From Microbacterium sp. No. 7 (GTDB lineage Bacteria; Actinomycetota; Actinomycetes; Actinomycetales; Microbacteriaceae), in assembly GCF_001314225.1 (NCBI RefSeq), contig NZ_CP012697.1, forward strand, positions 4,278,001 through 4,342,000: a stretch of 64,000 nt of DNA. The letters are read 5' to 3'. The position numbers and the translations under genes were made by a program. The notes beneath the pieces were generated by a model. The model was not told where the DNA came from and did no database searches. It saw only the letters and a program-made list of their open reading frames with translations. Each line of letters starts with the position of its first letter. Position 1 is the first letter of the stretch. Shown piece by piece: positions 31,024-40,269 of the stretch.

Positions 31024-31386
31024 ATGAGTAGAAACGGATACGATCTCGCCATGAGCTACCAGCCGCCCGTGACCTACGTGCAAATCCAGAAGCCGCCGGT
31101 CAACGGTTCCGCGATCGCAGGCATGATCCTCGGAATCGTCGCGCTCGCCATCGGGATCTGGGCACCCATACCCTTCTTCGGACTGGTGGCGGGGACCGTT
31201 GCGTTCATCCCAACGCTTCTCGCGATCACCTTCGGCCACATCGGCCTTGCCGGCTCGAAGCGTCTGAACAACACCGGCAAGGCGCAGGCGATCACGGGCC
31301 TCGTGCTCGGATACCTCACACTCGCGATCATCGCTTTCTCGAGCGTGGTGTGGTTCGCATTCTTCGCCTCCGGCGGGGGCAGCTAG
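31024..31386 (+). CDS. DUF4190-type membrane protein
   Basis: 120 residues. Cytoplasmic Pro-rich head, then two hydrophobic blocks (IAGMILGIVALAIGIWAPIPFFGLVAGTVAFIPTLLAITFGHIGL and ITGLVLGYLTLAIIAFSSVVWFAFFA) with the 'GHIGL..SK' loop typical of DUF4190. An ATG at 31051 is an alternative start. Converges with the integrase gene, overlapping by four bases. Possible superinfection-exclusion role by position. Confidence 0.78.
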   Translation: MSRNGYDLAMSYQPPVTYVQIQKPPVNGSAIAGMILGIVALAIGIWAPIPFFGLVAGTVAFIPTLLAITFGHIGLAGSKRLNNTGKAQAITGLVLGYLTLAIIAFSSVVWFAFFASGGGS

Positions 31387-32573
31387 CTTTCGAGGGCGGG
31401 CTGTTCGTAGCCGAGAAGTGCGGACAGCTGGTTCATCGCTGCCGTTCGGCGCACCAACTTCTCACGCGACTTGTACTGCCTCGTCACCGCAACCTGCGAG
31501 TGCCCGACGATCTCCATGACGACGTCTTCGGGCACGCCGGCCTCGAGGAGGAGGTCAACGGTGGTGTGGCGCAGGTCATGCAGACGGACCTTGCGCGTGG
31601 TGACGCTCGCCGCGTAGGCCGTCCACATCCCGGTCGCCGTATCAGGGTCGATCGGCTGACCGCCAATGGTGAACACGAGACCGTGCGCGTTGGGAGCAGT
31701 GCGAGCGCGGTGGGCGGCAAGGATGGACCTCAACGGTTCAACGAGCGGGATGATCCGCCACCCTGCGGAGGTCTTCGGCCTGGTCCAGTAAAGAGTGCCG
31801 CGGAGCTCTCGGTACTCATAGTCTGGTGCTGCGGTCGAGATGTCGGTGATGCGTTGCAGCTGCCACGACAGATCAAGGACGTCGCCGACGCGGTCCCACT
31901 CAAGGCCGAGCAGCTCTCCTCGGCGCACAGCAGTGAGGAGATAGGACGCCCAGAGGGTGTGTTCCTGGTCATACTCTTCGGTGGTTCCGTCGAGCTCGGG
32001 GACGGCGCGCTGGATCACAGTGATGGCCTGGTCGAGGGTGAGGGCGCTGAGGTTGGTACGCGACTTCTTGGGCGCGTCAACGACGTTAGCGGGATTCTTC
32101 GCGATCAGCCCTTCTGCTTCTGCGTCCTTCAGGGCACGTGCGAGCACTCGGTGCGCATTGAGAGCGTAGGTGGACGTCGCGCCGGCGGAAGTGATGTGGT
32201 CGTGGACGCGGCGAATGTGCGCGGGCTGCAACTTGTCAAGCCTGATGTTGCCGATCGCGGCGGTGATCTGCTTCGTCACGGAGCGGTATCCGGCGAGAGT
32301 GTTCGGCCGCACCCGCTTCGCCGCGATGTTGTCAAGCCAGTACGACATCCACGCGGCGACGGGCTTGGAGGCGGACGGCAGGTCGCCATGGATGTAGAAC
32401 TGCTTGCGCGGCTCCTTCAGCTTCTCCATGAGGCGGTCCTTTGTCGTCGCCGTGATCTCCTTGCGGCGCCTGCCTCCAGGCCCAGCAGGCAGCTCGATAC
32501 GCGCCACCCAAAGTCCGCTCGACCTCTGAAAGATCGCACCCTCGCCCTTGCCTCGCTGCTGCTTCTCCGCCAT
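31383..32573 (-). CDS. int: Tyrosine-family phage integrase
   Basis: 396 residues from ATG 32573 (AAGGG upstream). N-terminal AP2-like arm domain (RSSGLWVARIELPAGPGGRRRKEITATTKD), SAM-like core-binding domain (VAAWMSYWLDNIAAKRVRPNTLAGY...), then the catalytic domain with R in 'AVRRGELLGLEW', HxLR in 'HDLRHTTVDLLLEAG', GH in 'VGHSQVAVTRQY' and the Tyr nucleophile. All catalytic residues are present. It is read away from the attachment site, 140 bases away. Confidence 0.95.
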   Translation of the reverse strand: MAEKQQRGKGEGAIFQRSSGLWVARIELPAGPGGRRRKEITATTKDRLMEKLKEPRKQFYIHGDLPSASKPVAAWMSYWLDNIAAKRVRPNTLAGYRSVTKQITAAIGNIRLDKLQPAHIRRVHDHITSAGATSTYALNAHRVLARALKDAEAEGLIAKNPANVVDAPKKSRTNLSALTLDQAITVIQRAVPELDGTTEEYDQEHTLWASYLLTAVRRGELLGLEWDRVGDVLDLSWQLQRITDISTAAPDYEYRELRGTLYWTRPKTSAGWRIIPLVEPLRSILAAHRARTAPNAHGLVFTIGGQPIDPDTATGMWTAYAASVTTRKVRLHDLRHTTVDLLLEAGVPEDVVMEIVGHSQVAVTRQYKSREKLVRRTAAMNQLSALLGYEQPALES

Positions 32574-32600
32574 CACGCCCTTCTTCCTTCGATGTCCCCA

Positions 32601-32647
32601 GAAGTACACCCGAAGTACACCCATAGTCACGACCTTGCACGACCTTG
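32601..32647. repeat. Two pairs of short tandem repeats next to attachment site (candidate arm-type sites)
   Basis: GAAGTACACCC twice in a row (32601-32611, 32612-32622) and CACGACCTTG twice in a row (32628-32637, 32638-32647), all perfect. Short direct repeats between int and the core are typical of integrase arm-binding sites. Confidence 0.55.
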
Positions 32648-32708
32648 TGCGCCCCAGTTTATCCTGTTCACATGGGTTTTTACGCGCAATCCCTACCCTC
32701 GATCTTAT

Positions 32709-32753
32709 ACTGAAAATCGAAAGGTCACCGGATCGATGCCGGTCGGAGCCACA
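32709..32753 (+). other. attR: Prophage right attachment site: 3' half of a tRNA (Phe-type anticodon loop)
   Basis: CTGAAAA is a complete tRNA-Phe (GAA) anticodon loop, followed by TCGAA, variable AGGTC, T arm ACCGG-ATCGATG-CCGGT, 3' acceptor CGGAGCC and discriminator A at 32751. The 5' half is absent because phage DNA precedes it; the intact tRNA should be at the other prophage end, left of the window. T54 is replaced by A. Confidence 0.78.
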
Positions 32754-32779
32754 CGGGTGGTCATTACACTCACCCCAGG

Positions 32780-32823
32780 AACCCTCGCGTAGCTTCTACA
32801 TCGCGGGGGTTTCGTCTTTTTTT
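32780..32823 (+). terminator. Terminator downstream of the tRNA
   Basis: AACCC-TCGCG-TAG (32780-32792) pairs with CTA, CGCG and GGGTT (32796-32811) with a small bulge, followed by TTTCGTCTTTTTTT. It is chromosomal DNA left of which the phage integrated. Confidence 0.8.
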
Positions 32824-32885
32824 CCTGGTGAGATGCTGATTCGGCCGCGCATCTCCAGCGCCGTGCGCCGCGGTGACGACATACA

Positions 32886-32942
32886 GCGGCGCGCACTCGT
32901 CACCACAGGAGCCCTTCGGGCGGGATGACGAGTGCGCGCCGC
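32886..32942. terminator. Long perfect inverted repeat after the MFS gene
   Basis: GCGGCGCGCACTCGTCA (32886-32902) pairs perfectly over 17 bases with its complement at 32926-32942. It lies between the leftward MFS gene and the tRNA terminator and should stop transcription from either side. Confidence 0.7.
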
Positions 32943-32972
32943 GGGGTCAGCGGATGCCGCCTCCGCCGACGG

Positions 32973-34313
32973 TCACGAGAGCTGCGGCGGCGCCGTGTGG
33001 TCCATCCTCAGATCGACGTCCTTCGTCTCGCGCAGCGCGAGGATGCAGCAGAGCGACAGCACCCCGATGGCCGTGAGGTAGAGGGGCACCGGCCACGATG
33101 CGCCGGCGGCGGCGACGAGGGCGGTGAGCACGAGGGGTGTGATCGCTGCGCCGAGGATCGCGCTGAAGTTGAACACGATGCCGACGCCGGTCGAACGCAC
33201 GCTCGTTCCGAACAGCTCGCCGAGGAACGCCGCCATCGGACCGTAGAACATGGAGAAGAAGATCATGAGCACGAGCAGCGCGACCGTCAGTCCCCCGAGC
33301 GAGCCGGTATCGATGAGCCACATCATCGGATACATCCACAGGGTGGCGAGCCCGACGCCGCCGATGCTCAGCACACGACGTCCGAATCGGTCGGACAGGC
33401 GGGCGAAGACCGGGATGAGCGCACCACTGACGGCGATCACCGCCATCAGGATGATGAGCATCGTGCCGCGGTCGTGGCCGATGACGGTCGTCCCGTATGA
33501 CAACGAGTACACCGAGAAGAAGTAGAACAGCGCGCTCATCGAGATCAGGGCGCCGGTGCCGAGGAGCACCTGCCTCGGGTAGTGGCGGAACAGGGCGAAG
33601 AACGGCACACGGCGGCGCTCGCCGGCGCGGACCGTGTCGGCGAACACGGGAGACTCCTCGATGCGGAGCCGCAGGTAGAGGCCCACGCCGACGAGCACAA
33701 TGCTCAGCAGGAACGGGATCCGCCATCCCCAGGCGAGGAAGTCCTCCGGCGAGAAGACCAGGAGACACAGCAGGAACACCGACGTCGACAGCACGAACCC
33801 GATGGATGGACCGATGTTGTTGATACCCGCGTAGAAGCCGCGTTTGGCGGGGGGAGCGTGCTCGGCGATGATCAGCACCGCGGCACTGTACTCTCCGCCG
33901 AACCCGAAGCCCTGCAGAAAGCGCAACAGCACGAGCAGGGCGGGGGCGAGCGCCCCGATCGCACTGTAGGTGGGAAGCAGCCCGATCGCGAACGTGGCGA
34001 GCCCCATGATGACCAGGGAGATCATGAGGATGGTCCGCCGCCCGATCCGGTCGCCGTAGTGCCCGAACACGATCGCCCCGACCGGTCGCGCGACGAACGA
34101 CACCGCGAAGCTCGACAGCGACAGCAGCAGGCTCGCCGTGGGGTCGGCGGCGGGAAAGAACAGCGGGGCGAAGATCAGCGCGGAAGCGGTGCCGTACAGG
34201 TAGAGGTCATACGTCTCGAGAGCGGTGCCCGTGAGGCTTGCGGCGACGACGTGGCGGATGGGAGTGCGTGCGAGGGTAGGCGCCGGGATGCCGACGTCGG
34301 TGTGATTCGTCAT
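32973..34313 (-). CDS. MFS transporter of the metabolite:proton symporter type
   Basis: 446 residues with 12 hydrophobic segments. 'SLTGTALETYDLYLYGTASALIF' at the first helix, 'GHYGDRIGRRTILMISL' between helices 2 and 3 and 'QGFGFGGEYSAAVLI' in helix 5 identify the ProP/ShiA/KgtP subgroup, which imports organic acids with protons. Shares a leftward unit with the HpcH/HpaI aldolase upstream (28-base gap), so it probably brings in that enzyme's precursor. Confidence 0.92.
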   Translation of the reverse strand: MTNHTDVGIPAPTLARTPIRHVVAASLTGTALETYDLYLYGTASALIFAPLFFPAADPTASLLLSLSSFAVSFVARPVGAIVFGHYGDRIGRRTILMISLVIMGLATFAIGLLPTYSAIGALAPALLVLLRFLQGFGFGGEYSAAVLIIAEHAPPAKRGFYAGINNIGPSIGFVLSTSVFLLCLLVFSPEDFLAWGWRIPFLLSIVLVGVGLYLRLRIEESPVFADTVRAGERRRVPFFALFRHYPRQVLLGTGALISMSALFYFFSVYSLSYGTTVIGHDRGTMLIILMAVIAVSGALIPVFARLSDRFGRRVLSIGGVGLATLWMYPMMWLIDTGSLGGLTVALLVLMIFFSMFYGPMAAFLGELFGTSVRSTGVGIVFNFSAILGAAITPLVLTALVAAAGASWPVPLYLTAIGVLSLCCILALRETKDVDLRMDHTAPPQLS

Positions 34314-34341
34314 TGAACCGTGGTCTCTTTCTGCGGATTTC

Positions 34342-35133
34342 TCAGTGGGTGTTCCGGATCGCCGTGAGCGCGGCGCGGTACGCGGCGGCGAGGGTGAGCC
34401 GATCGATGAGGACGGTGGACATCGTGCACCCCTCCTCGTACCACGACCCGGCCGCTGCGGCGCCGCCGAGCGGGTTGTCGTCGACCGTCACGGCGACGGA
34501 GTCGACGCCCGCAGCCGACGCCGCGCGCACCACGGCACCGAGCGCAGCGCGCACGTCGGGGTGCGCCGACTCCCCCCGCAGACCCATCGACATGGACAGG
34601 TCGAACGGCCCCAGCATGATGCCGTCGGGGGCGAGCGCGAGGATCTCGTCGATGGCATCGACGGCGCCCGGATGCTCGACGAGCAGCCAGACGGCGACCT
34701 CCTCGTGGGCTTCACGGACGACCTCGTCCCAGGGCCGCAGGCCGTGGTCGGTGGACCGCGACACAGGGCACGAGCCGCGGGTGCCGAGCGGCTCGTAGCG
34801 GGTTGCGGCGATCGCGCGGCGGGCGTCGTCGACCGAGGTGATGCCCGGCACCACGACGATCGCCGCCCCGGCGTCGAGCGTCCGCTTGATGATCGAGGTC
34901 TCGTTCACGGGGACGCGCACGGCGGGCGTCGACCCGCCCGCCTGCACCGCGCGGATCATGCCCGCCATCGATGTCACGTCGAAGGTGCCGTGCTCCATGT
35001 CGATCAGCACGAAGTCGAAGCCGGCGGCCGCGGCAAGCTCGCACGTCTCGGGACTGTCCATCTGGACCCACGTGCCGACGGGGTGCCGCCCCTCGTCGAT
35101 GACGCGGGTGAGGGCCTTCGGGCGTCGATGCAT
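34342..35133 (-). CDS. HpcH/HpaI-type class II aldolase
   Basis: 263 residues from ATG 35133 with AGGAG nine bases upstream; the open frame reaches 69 bases further without ribosome site. Cleaves 4-hydroxy-2-oxo acids to pyruvate and an aldehyde in known members. 'GTWVQMDSPETCELAAAAGFDFVLIDMEHG' holds the metal Glu, 'VRVPVNE' and 'GAAIVVVPGI' follow, then 'IMLGPFDLSMSMGL' with the metal Asp. No fusion or damage. Divergent from the PucR gene. Confidence 0.92.
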   Translation of the reverse strand: MHRRPKALTRVIDEGRHPVGTWVQMDSPETCELAAAAGFDFVLIDMEHGTFDVTSMAGMIRAVQAGGSTPAVRVPVNETSIIKRTLDAGAAIVVVPGITSVDDARRAIAATRYEPLGTRGSCPVSRSTDHGLRPWDEVVREAHEEVAVWLLVEHPGAVDAIDEILALAPDGIMLGPFDLSMSMGLRGESAHPDVRAALGAVVRAASAAGVDSVAVTVDDNPLGGAAAAGSWYEEGCTMSTVLIDRLTLAAAYRAALTAIRNTH

Positions 35134-35357
35134 GGAATCTTCTCCTGGGTCGTCGGTCGGGTGACGGAGACGACCGTAGGACGACGGGCGTGCCGGGCGC
35201 ATCGAACAGGCGTGCGATCTCCCTCGCCGCGATCAGACATCTGTCCGAGAAGGCTTGCCATGGTCGCACCAGGGGGAGAAGCTGATCTGGCGGGGGTGCC
35301 GGCCCGTCCTCGCTCACCATTGATCGGCCACGCGACTCGCGACGAGGGGAGGAGCCC

Positions 35358-36488
35358 GTGGACAGGGAAGTGCTGCAGCGCACCGCGGATCTGGCGTACG
35401 ACGCCTCCGGGATGCCCACCGTCCTCACCGATGCCGACATGGTCTTCCTCGCCGCGAGCGCCCACTCCGGCGGCGTGGACGCCAATCGCCGCGTGACCGT
35501 GATGGAGCGTCGCGTGCAGCCGGGGGGCAAGATGCTCGCGGACGATCTGCGCTTCGCGCACCGTGAGAAGCCGTTCATCCTCCTTCCGCGTGCGGCGTTC
35601 GGCATGCAGCACCGGCGATGGTGCGTGCCCATTCGCGGCAACGGCCGCGCCCTGGGATATGTATGGGCGCTTCAGCCGATCCCGACCGATGCCGACCGAT
35701 CGGATGTGCTCCACCGCATCGGCGAACGGATGCAGCGCGACGCCGAGCTCATGAGCCTGCTGGGTCGGCGGCCCAAGCCCACCATGGAGCCGCTCGTCCA
35801 CGCGATCCTCCTCGGATCGAGCGGGCCGGACGACGCGCCCGCCGCGCGGCAGCGAGGCAACGTGGTGGTCTTCCGCCCACGCCCTGGCCGGGAACAGGCT
35901 TCCGACGACGACTCGTTCGAGCGCTGGCTGAACGAGCACCGCATCGCATGGCACCGGGTCCCGAGGGCGCACGTCGCGTTCGTGCGCGAGGAGCATCTGG
36001 AGCGTGCGCTCACATCACCCCGCGTCGCCGGCGTCAGCCCTGCCGGGATGCTGGGCACCGACGGCGCTGCGCTGCTCGGGCACGCCGACTTCGCCTCCCG
36101 GATGGCGGTGGCCTCCCCCGCACCGAGGAACGTCGTCGGGCAGCCCGGCGGCATCTGGCAGATGGCGCGGCTTCTCTCCGAGATGCGGCACTCGGTCGCG
36201 CCGGCGATCGCAGACCTCGGGTCGGCCGCGCCCGAGCTCGTCGACTCCGCCCTCGCATATATGGAGACGACGGCGTCCGCCGCAGACCTGGCCGCCCGGT
36301 TGCACATCCACCGGAGCACCCTCTACTACCGCCTGTCGCGCATCGAGCGGTTTCTGGGCGACGGATGGGCCACCGGCTCCGCCCGAACGGAGAACCATCT
36401 CGGCCTCCTGCTGTGGAAGCTCGAGCAGATCCCCCCGATCAGCGGCTCGTCCGGGCCGGGGGCCGTCGACAGGCCGTTCCCCGGATGA
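35358..36488 (+). CDS. PucR/CdaR-type transcription regulator
   Basis: 376 residues, GTG start with GGGAGGAG nine bases before. An N-terminal sensor-like region (DLAYDASGMPTVLTDADMVFLAAS), a middle part with 'VVVFRPRPGREQ', and a C-terminal helix-turn-helix 'ETTASAADLAARLHIHRSTLYYRLSRIERFLG' of the PucR type. Divergent from the aldolase-MFS unit, with a 224-base gap that should hold both promoters. Likely senses the imported acid. Confidence 0.87.
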   Translation: MDREVLQRTADLAYDASGMPTVLTDADMVFLAASAHSGGVDANRRVTVMERRVQPGGKMLADDLRFAHREKPFILLPRAAFGMQHRRWCVPIRGNGRALGYVWALQPIPTDADRSDVLHRIGERMQRDAELMSLLGRRPKPTMEPLVHAILLGSSGPDDAPAARQRGNVVVFRPRPGREQASDDDSFERWLNEHRIAWHRVPRAHVAFVREEHLERALTSPRVAGVSPAGMLGTDGAALLGHADFASRMAVASPAPRNVVGQPGGIWQMARLLSEMRHSVAPAIADLGSAAPELVDSALAYMETTASAADLAARLHIHRSTLYYRLSRIERFLGDGWATGSARTENHLGLLLWKLEQIPPISGSSGPGAVDRPFPG

Positions 36489-36503
36489 GCGAGGCGGTGG
36501 ACG

Positions 36504-37184
36504 TCATCCCTCCACCGGGCCGTCCGGAGAACCGTCGCTCGAGGACCGACGAGGTGTGCGTGCGTCGTCGGTCCGGTCGGGAACGACCGACCGAACGCGA
36601 GAGACGAACGGGCGCACCGGGCTACGCCTGGCCTCGTATGCCTCGATCTCGTCCAGATGCGCGAGCGACTGCTCGATGGCATCGCGTCCCTCCAGGAGCT
36701 GTCGACGGTGATCGCGGGGTATGTCGAACGGAACCGCTCCCGCACCCCAATCGATGACGCAGGCGCGTAGATCGACATGCACCTCGACGCCGCCGCCGCC
36801 CTCCAGCCACGTCAGGAGCCGCTCGACATCGCTCTCCGCCGGCGCGGCGGTCAGAAGACCCGCGTTCGCCGAGTTGGCGCGGAAGATGTCGCCGAAGCGT
36901 TCTGACACCACGACCCGGAATCCCGCCTGCTGGATCGCCCACACCGCGTGCTCGCGCGAGGAGCCCGTCCCGAAGTCGGGCTCGGCGACGAGGATGGACG
37001 CCGTGCGGAACCGCTCCTGATTGAGCACGAAATCCGGATCCTCTCTCCAACGCGCGAAGAGGAACTCACCGAACCCATCGCGCTGGACGCGCTGGAGATG
37101 GCGGGCCGGGAGGATCTGGTCGGTGTCCACATTGCTCCGCCGCAGCGGTGCGGCGATGCCGGAGTGCTGGGTGAACGGGCGCAT
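36504..37184 (-). CDS. LeuD-type small subunit of an aconitase-family hydratase
   Basis: 226 residues from the ATG in the ATGA overlap with the LeuC-type gene. 'RRSNVDTDQILPARHL' and 'FGTGSSREHAVWAIQQAGF' are the swivelling-domain signatures of isopropylmalate isomerase small subunits. The C terminus has about 30 extra basic, Ser-rich residues. With its partner it should add or move water on a C4-C7 di- or tricarboxylate. Catabolic neighbours and no leu biosynthesis genes argue against leucine synthesis. Last gene of the 12-gene operon. Confidence 0.9.
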   Translation of the reverse strand: MRPFTQHSGIAAPLRRSNVDTDQILPARHLQRVQRDGFGEFLFARWREDPDFVLNQERFRTASILVAEPDFGTGSSREHAVWAIQQAGFRVVVSERFGDIFRANSANAGLLTAAPAESDVERLLTWLEGGGGVEVHVDLRACVIDWGAGAVPFDIPRDHRRQLLEGRDAIEQSLAHLDEIEAYEARRSPVRPFVSRVRSVVPDRTDDARTPRRSSSDGSPDGPVEG

Positions 37185-38614
37185 CAGAGTCGCTCCAGAT
37201 CCTCTGGCGAAGCCAGACGTCCCGCCACCGCGGTGGCGGCCGCCACGCGGGGAGCCACCAGATGCGTGCGTGCGCCGGCACCCTGCCGGCCCTCGAAGTT
37301 GCGGTTCGACGTGGAGGCGATGCGCTCCCCGCGTGCGGCGACGTCGTTGTTCAGACCCACGCAGAGCGAGCACCCCGATGAACGCCATTGCGCCCCGGAC
37401 GCACGGAACACCGCATCCAGGCCCAGCTCCTCCGCCCGGCGCTTCACCGCCTCGGAACCGGGAACGACCAGCATCCGCACCCCTTCCGCGACCCGGCGGC
37501 CGACGAGCACCTCGGCGGCTTCGAGGAGGTCTTCGATGCGACTGTTGGTGCACGATCCCAGGAAGACGGAGTCGATGCGGATATCGCGCATGGCCGTGCC
37601 GGGAGCCAGGCCCATGTAGTCCAGTGCCCGTTCGGCCGCAGCGCGCGAAGGCCCGTCCTCCATCGAGGCCGGGTCCGGCACGAAGCCCGATATCGGCACG
37701 CCCTGCGCGGGATTCGTGCCCCAGGTGACGAACGGCGCGAAGCCGGAGACGTCGACCTGGACGTGCCGGTCGTACGCTGCGCCCTCATCCGAGCAGTACG
37801 ACAGCCAGAGGGCGGCCGCCTCGTCCCAGTCCACTTGGGCGGTGAACGGCCTGGCCCGCAGATAGTCCAGGGTGACGGTGTCCGGAGCGATCATCCCTGC
37901 CCTCGCCCCCAGTTCTATGGTCATGTTGCAGAGCGTCATCCGCGCCTCGGTCGACAGCGTGGTCACGACCTCGCCGCGGTATTCGATCGCGAAGCCCTGG
38001 CCCGCCGAGGTTCCCAGCGTCGCCAGCAGGTTGAGCGCCAGATCCTTCGACGTCAATCGCGCCCGTGGCCGTCCGCACAGTTCGACCAGCATGCTCCGGG
38101 GCCGCCGCAACCGTATCGTCTGGGTCGCCAGCACGTGCTCGACATCGCTCGTGCCGATGCCGAACGCGAGCGCACCGAGCGCGCCGTGGGTCGACGTATG
38201 GCTGTCACCGCACACGATGATCGACCCCGGCTGCGACAGGCCCTGTTCGGGACCGATGACGTGCACGATGCCCTGGTCGGGCGCGCCCAACTGCGCCAGA
38301 TGAACCCCGCTCCTCCCCGCGTTCCGACGCAACGCGATGATCTGTTCGCGTGCAGCGACGGATGCGTTGCGCAGGCCCAGGCCGTCCGTGGGCACATTAT
38401 GGTCCTCCGTGGCGAAAGTGAGGTCCGGGCGACGCACCGCCCGCCCTGCGGCGGCCAGGCCGCCGAACGCCTGCGGGCTCGTGATCTCGTGCAGATAGTG
38501 CATGTCGACGTATACGAGATCGGGCTCGGCGGGCGTCGCACCCGCGGCGACGAGATGGTCGTCCCAGATCTTGTCGAGCATCGTTCGAGCATCGGTTCCG
38601 GTCAGAACGGCCAT
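37184..38614 (-). CDS. LeuC-type large subunit of an aconitase-family hydratase
   Basis: 476 residues from ATG 38614 (GGAGG nine bases upstream). '[18 protein letters not shown]', 'ATEDHNVPT', '[34 protein letters not shown]' and '[21 protein letters not shown]' match the family; the three 4Fe-4S Cys are in SCTN and '[10 protein letters not shown]'. The same subunit pair carries maleate, citraconate or 2,3-dimethylmaleate hydration elsewhere; substrate here is unknown. The start overlaps the SDR stop. Confidence 0.92.
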   Translation of the reverse strand: MAVLTGTDARTMLDKIWDDHLVAAGATPAEPDLVYVDMHYLHEITSPQAFGGLAAAGRAVRRPDLTFATEDHNVPTDGLGLRNASVAAREQIIALRRNAGRSGVHLAQLGAPDQGIVHVIGPEQGLSQPGSIIVCGDSHTSTHGALGALAFGIGTSDVEHVLATQTIRLRRPRSMLVELCGRPRARLTSKDLALNLLATLGTSAGQGFAIEYRGEVVTTLSTEARMTLCNMTIELGARAGMIAPDTVTLDYLRARPFTAQVDWDEAAALWLSYCSDEGAAYDRHVQVDVSGFAPFVTWGTNPAQGVPISGFVPDPASMEDGPSRAAAERALDYMGLAPGTAMRDIRIDSVFLGSCTNSRIEDLLEAAEVLVGRRVAEGVRMLVVPGSEAVKRRAEELGLDAVFRASGAQWRSSGCSLCVGLNNDVAARGERIASTSNRNFEGRQGAGARTHLVAPRVAAATAVAGRLASPEDLERL

Positions 38615-39336
38615 CGTCTCATGCCTCCGTCGAACGGGATCATCGCGCCGGTCAGGTAGGACGCCTCTGGCGAGAGGAGGAACGCCACGAGCGCGGCGAC
38701 CTCCTCCGCCTCCCCGAATCGCTGCAAGGGGATGCGCTCGCGCGCCCATTCCTCGCGCGCGACGGGATCGGGATGCAGACGTTCCAGGATCTGGGCGGTG
38801 CTGACACGGCCGGGGTTTATCGTGTTGGCGGTGATGCCGCGCTCGCCGACGGCGTTGGCCACGCCCTTCAGCCACACGGTGAACGCCGTCTTCGCCGCGG
38901 CCGACGCATTCGGCTGCGGGCCGGGCTCGACGACCCCTCCGATGTAGACGATGCGGCCGCCCTCGGGCATCGAGGGCAGAATGCCCTCGACCAGCTCACG
39001 CGGGGAATGGAACATCAGTTCCAGAGCTGCGTCCCAGCTCTCTCGGTCCGTGCCCAGCGGAGCCGCCACACTCGCACCGGCCGCCAGCACCAAGGCCCGC
39101 GGTGCCACGTTCCCCAGCTGTCTCAAGAGCGCCTCGCTCGCTCCTCGCACGGACAGGTCGGCCACGATCACCGCGCAGCCGGCACCATTCGATGCCGCCG
39201 CAGCCGCCACGGCGGCAAGGGACCCGCCGCTGCGCGCGACGAGAGCGAGATCGTACCCGCGTGCCGCGAGGGTCAGCGCGGTCGCGCGTCCGATCCCCGA
39301 CGATGCGCCCGTGACGACCGCAACCGGACGACTCAT
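38602..39336 (-). CDS. SDR-fold protein with altered catalytic residues
   Basis: 244 residues. The nucleotide-binding '[15 protein letters not shown]' and 'VLAAGAS' elements are intact, as is the '[13 protein letters not shown]' loop and the C-terminal '[16 protein letters not shown]'. But the active site differs: where a Ser is expected the chain reads '[11 protein letters not shown]', and the YxxxK Tyr is replaced (ASAAAK, Ser four before Lys). It may bind NAD(P) and substrate with different chemistry. Overlaps both neighbours. Confidence 0.85.
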   Translation of the reverse strand: MSRPVAVVTGASSGIGRATALTLAARGYDLALVARSGGSLAAVAAAAASNGAGCAVIVADLSVRGASEALLRQLGNVAPRALVLAAGASVAAPLGTDRESWDAALELMFHSPRELVEGILPSMPEGGRIVYIGGVVEPGPQPNASAAAKTAFTVWLKGVANAVGERGITANTINPGRVSTAQILERLHPDPVAREEWARERIPLQRFGEAEEVAALVAFLLSPEASYLTGAMIPFDGGMRRWPF

Positions 39337-40202
39337 GCCACGTCCTCCGCGTCAGCGGTCAGACGCATCTCCCAGCTCTGCAACGCCGGAAGGCCCAGCG
39401 CCGTGTTGAGGGCACTGAAGTCACGACCGCGATTGCCGACCTCGACCGCATCGTCGGCGTCGGTGAGCAGGCGGCGGGCCTCGCCTTCGGCGGCGCGCCA
39501 GACCGCGAAGAGCACCTGCACCGGGTACAGCACCAACCCCACGCCGAGCTCCCGCGCGTCGCGCAGCGAGATGGCGGGACTCACTCCGGTATCCGCAGCG
39601 TTGAAGACGATGGGCCCTCTCACTGCGTCGCGATGTCGGCGCACCTGGCTGAGGTCGGTGACGGCGTCCACGAATGTCGCAGACGCTCCGACGGCCTCGA
39701 ACGCGTGCACCCGCCAGATCGCCTCGTCGAGGCCATGCGTCGCAAGCGAATCGGTGCGGGCGATGACGGCGATGTCGTCGCCGGCGGCGTCGACCGCAGC
39801 GGCGATCCGCGCCACCGCGTCCGAGCGCGGGACCACCTCCTTGCCCGCGAAATGACCGCACCTCTTCGGATTGACCTGGTCTTCGATCTGCACGGCCGCC
39901 ACCCCGGCTCGCGCGAACTCGCGCACGGCGCGGGCGACGTTCGCGGGGCCCCCGTAGCCCGCGTCGATGTCAACAATCACGGGGACCGTGACCGCCGAGC
40001 TCGCGCGGGCCGCGATGGCGAGCACCTCGCCGAAGCTGAGCAGCCCAACGTCGGGCGCCGCGAGCGAGGAGGCCGTCAGCGCGTAGCTACCGAGGTAGAC
40101 GCAGTCGGCGCCTGCCGCCTCGACGGTTCGAGCGCTGAGCGCGTCGAACGCGCCGATGGCTCGTCGCGGCTGTTGTGTGGAGATCCAGTCTCTTGTTCTC
40201 AC
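39333..40202 (-). CDS. Isocitrate-lyase / PEP-mutase superfamily lyase
   Basis: 289 residues from GTG 40202 (AAAGG upstream). 'RAIGAFDALSARTVEAAGADCVYLGSYAL' and 'VPVIVDIDAGYGG' (metal Asp) precede 'IEDQVNPKRCGHFAGKEVV', the KRCGH catalytic loop with the acid/base Cys, then 'IARTDSLATHGLDEAI'. Members cleave a C-C bond in 2-methylisocitrate, 2,3-dimethylmalate, oxaloacetate and related acids. With the hydratase pair it makes a hydrate-and-cleave module. Confidence 0.9.
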   Translation of the reverse strand: MRTRDWISTQQPRRAIGAFDALSARTVEAAGADCVYLGSYALTASSLAAPDVGLLSFGEVLAIAARASSAVTVPVIVDIDAGYGGPANVARAVREFARAGVAAVQIEDQVNPKRCGHFAGKEVVPRSDAVARIAAAVDAAGDDIAVIARTDSLATHGLDEAIWRVHAFEAVGASATFVDAVTDLSQVRRHRDAVRGPIVFNAADTGVSPAISLRDARELGVGLVLYPVQVLFAVWRAAEGEARRLLTDADDAVEVGNRGRDFSALNTALGLPALQSWEMRLTADAEDVA

Positions 40203-40269
40203 TGCGAGTGACCTTTCTGGGCGGAGATGGGCAAGAGCCGACGGCCGGTGTCGCCGGCCACCGGTCCCG

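Noticed and set aside
32709..32753. tRNA-Asn as the attachment tRNA
   Set aside because: AATCGAAAGGT also resembles tRNA-Asn, but the loop reads CTGAA(AA) and the discriminator is A, fitting Phe (GAA) better.
36504..38614. Leucine biosynthesis leuCD
   Set aside because: No leuA or leuB is near and the genes close a catabolic operon with a lyase and an importer; substrate is more likely another dicarboxylate, although this needs the genome's other leuCD copy.
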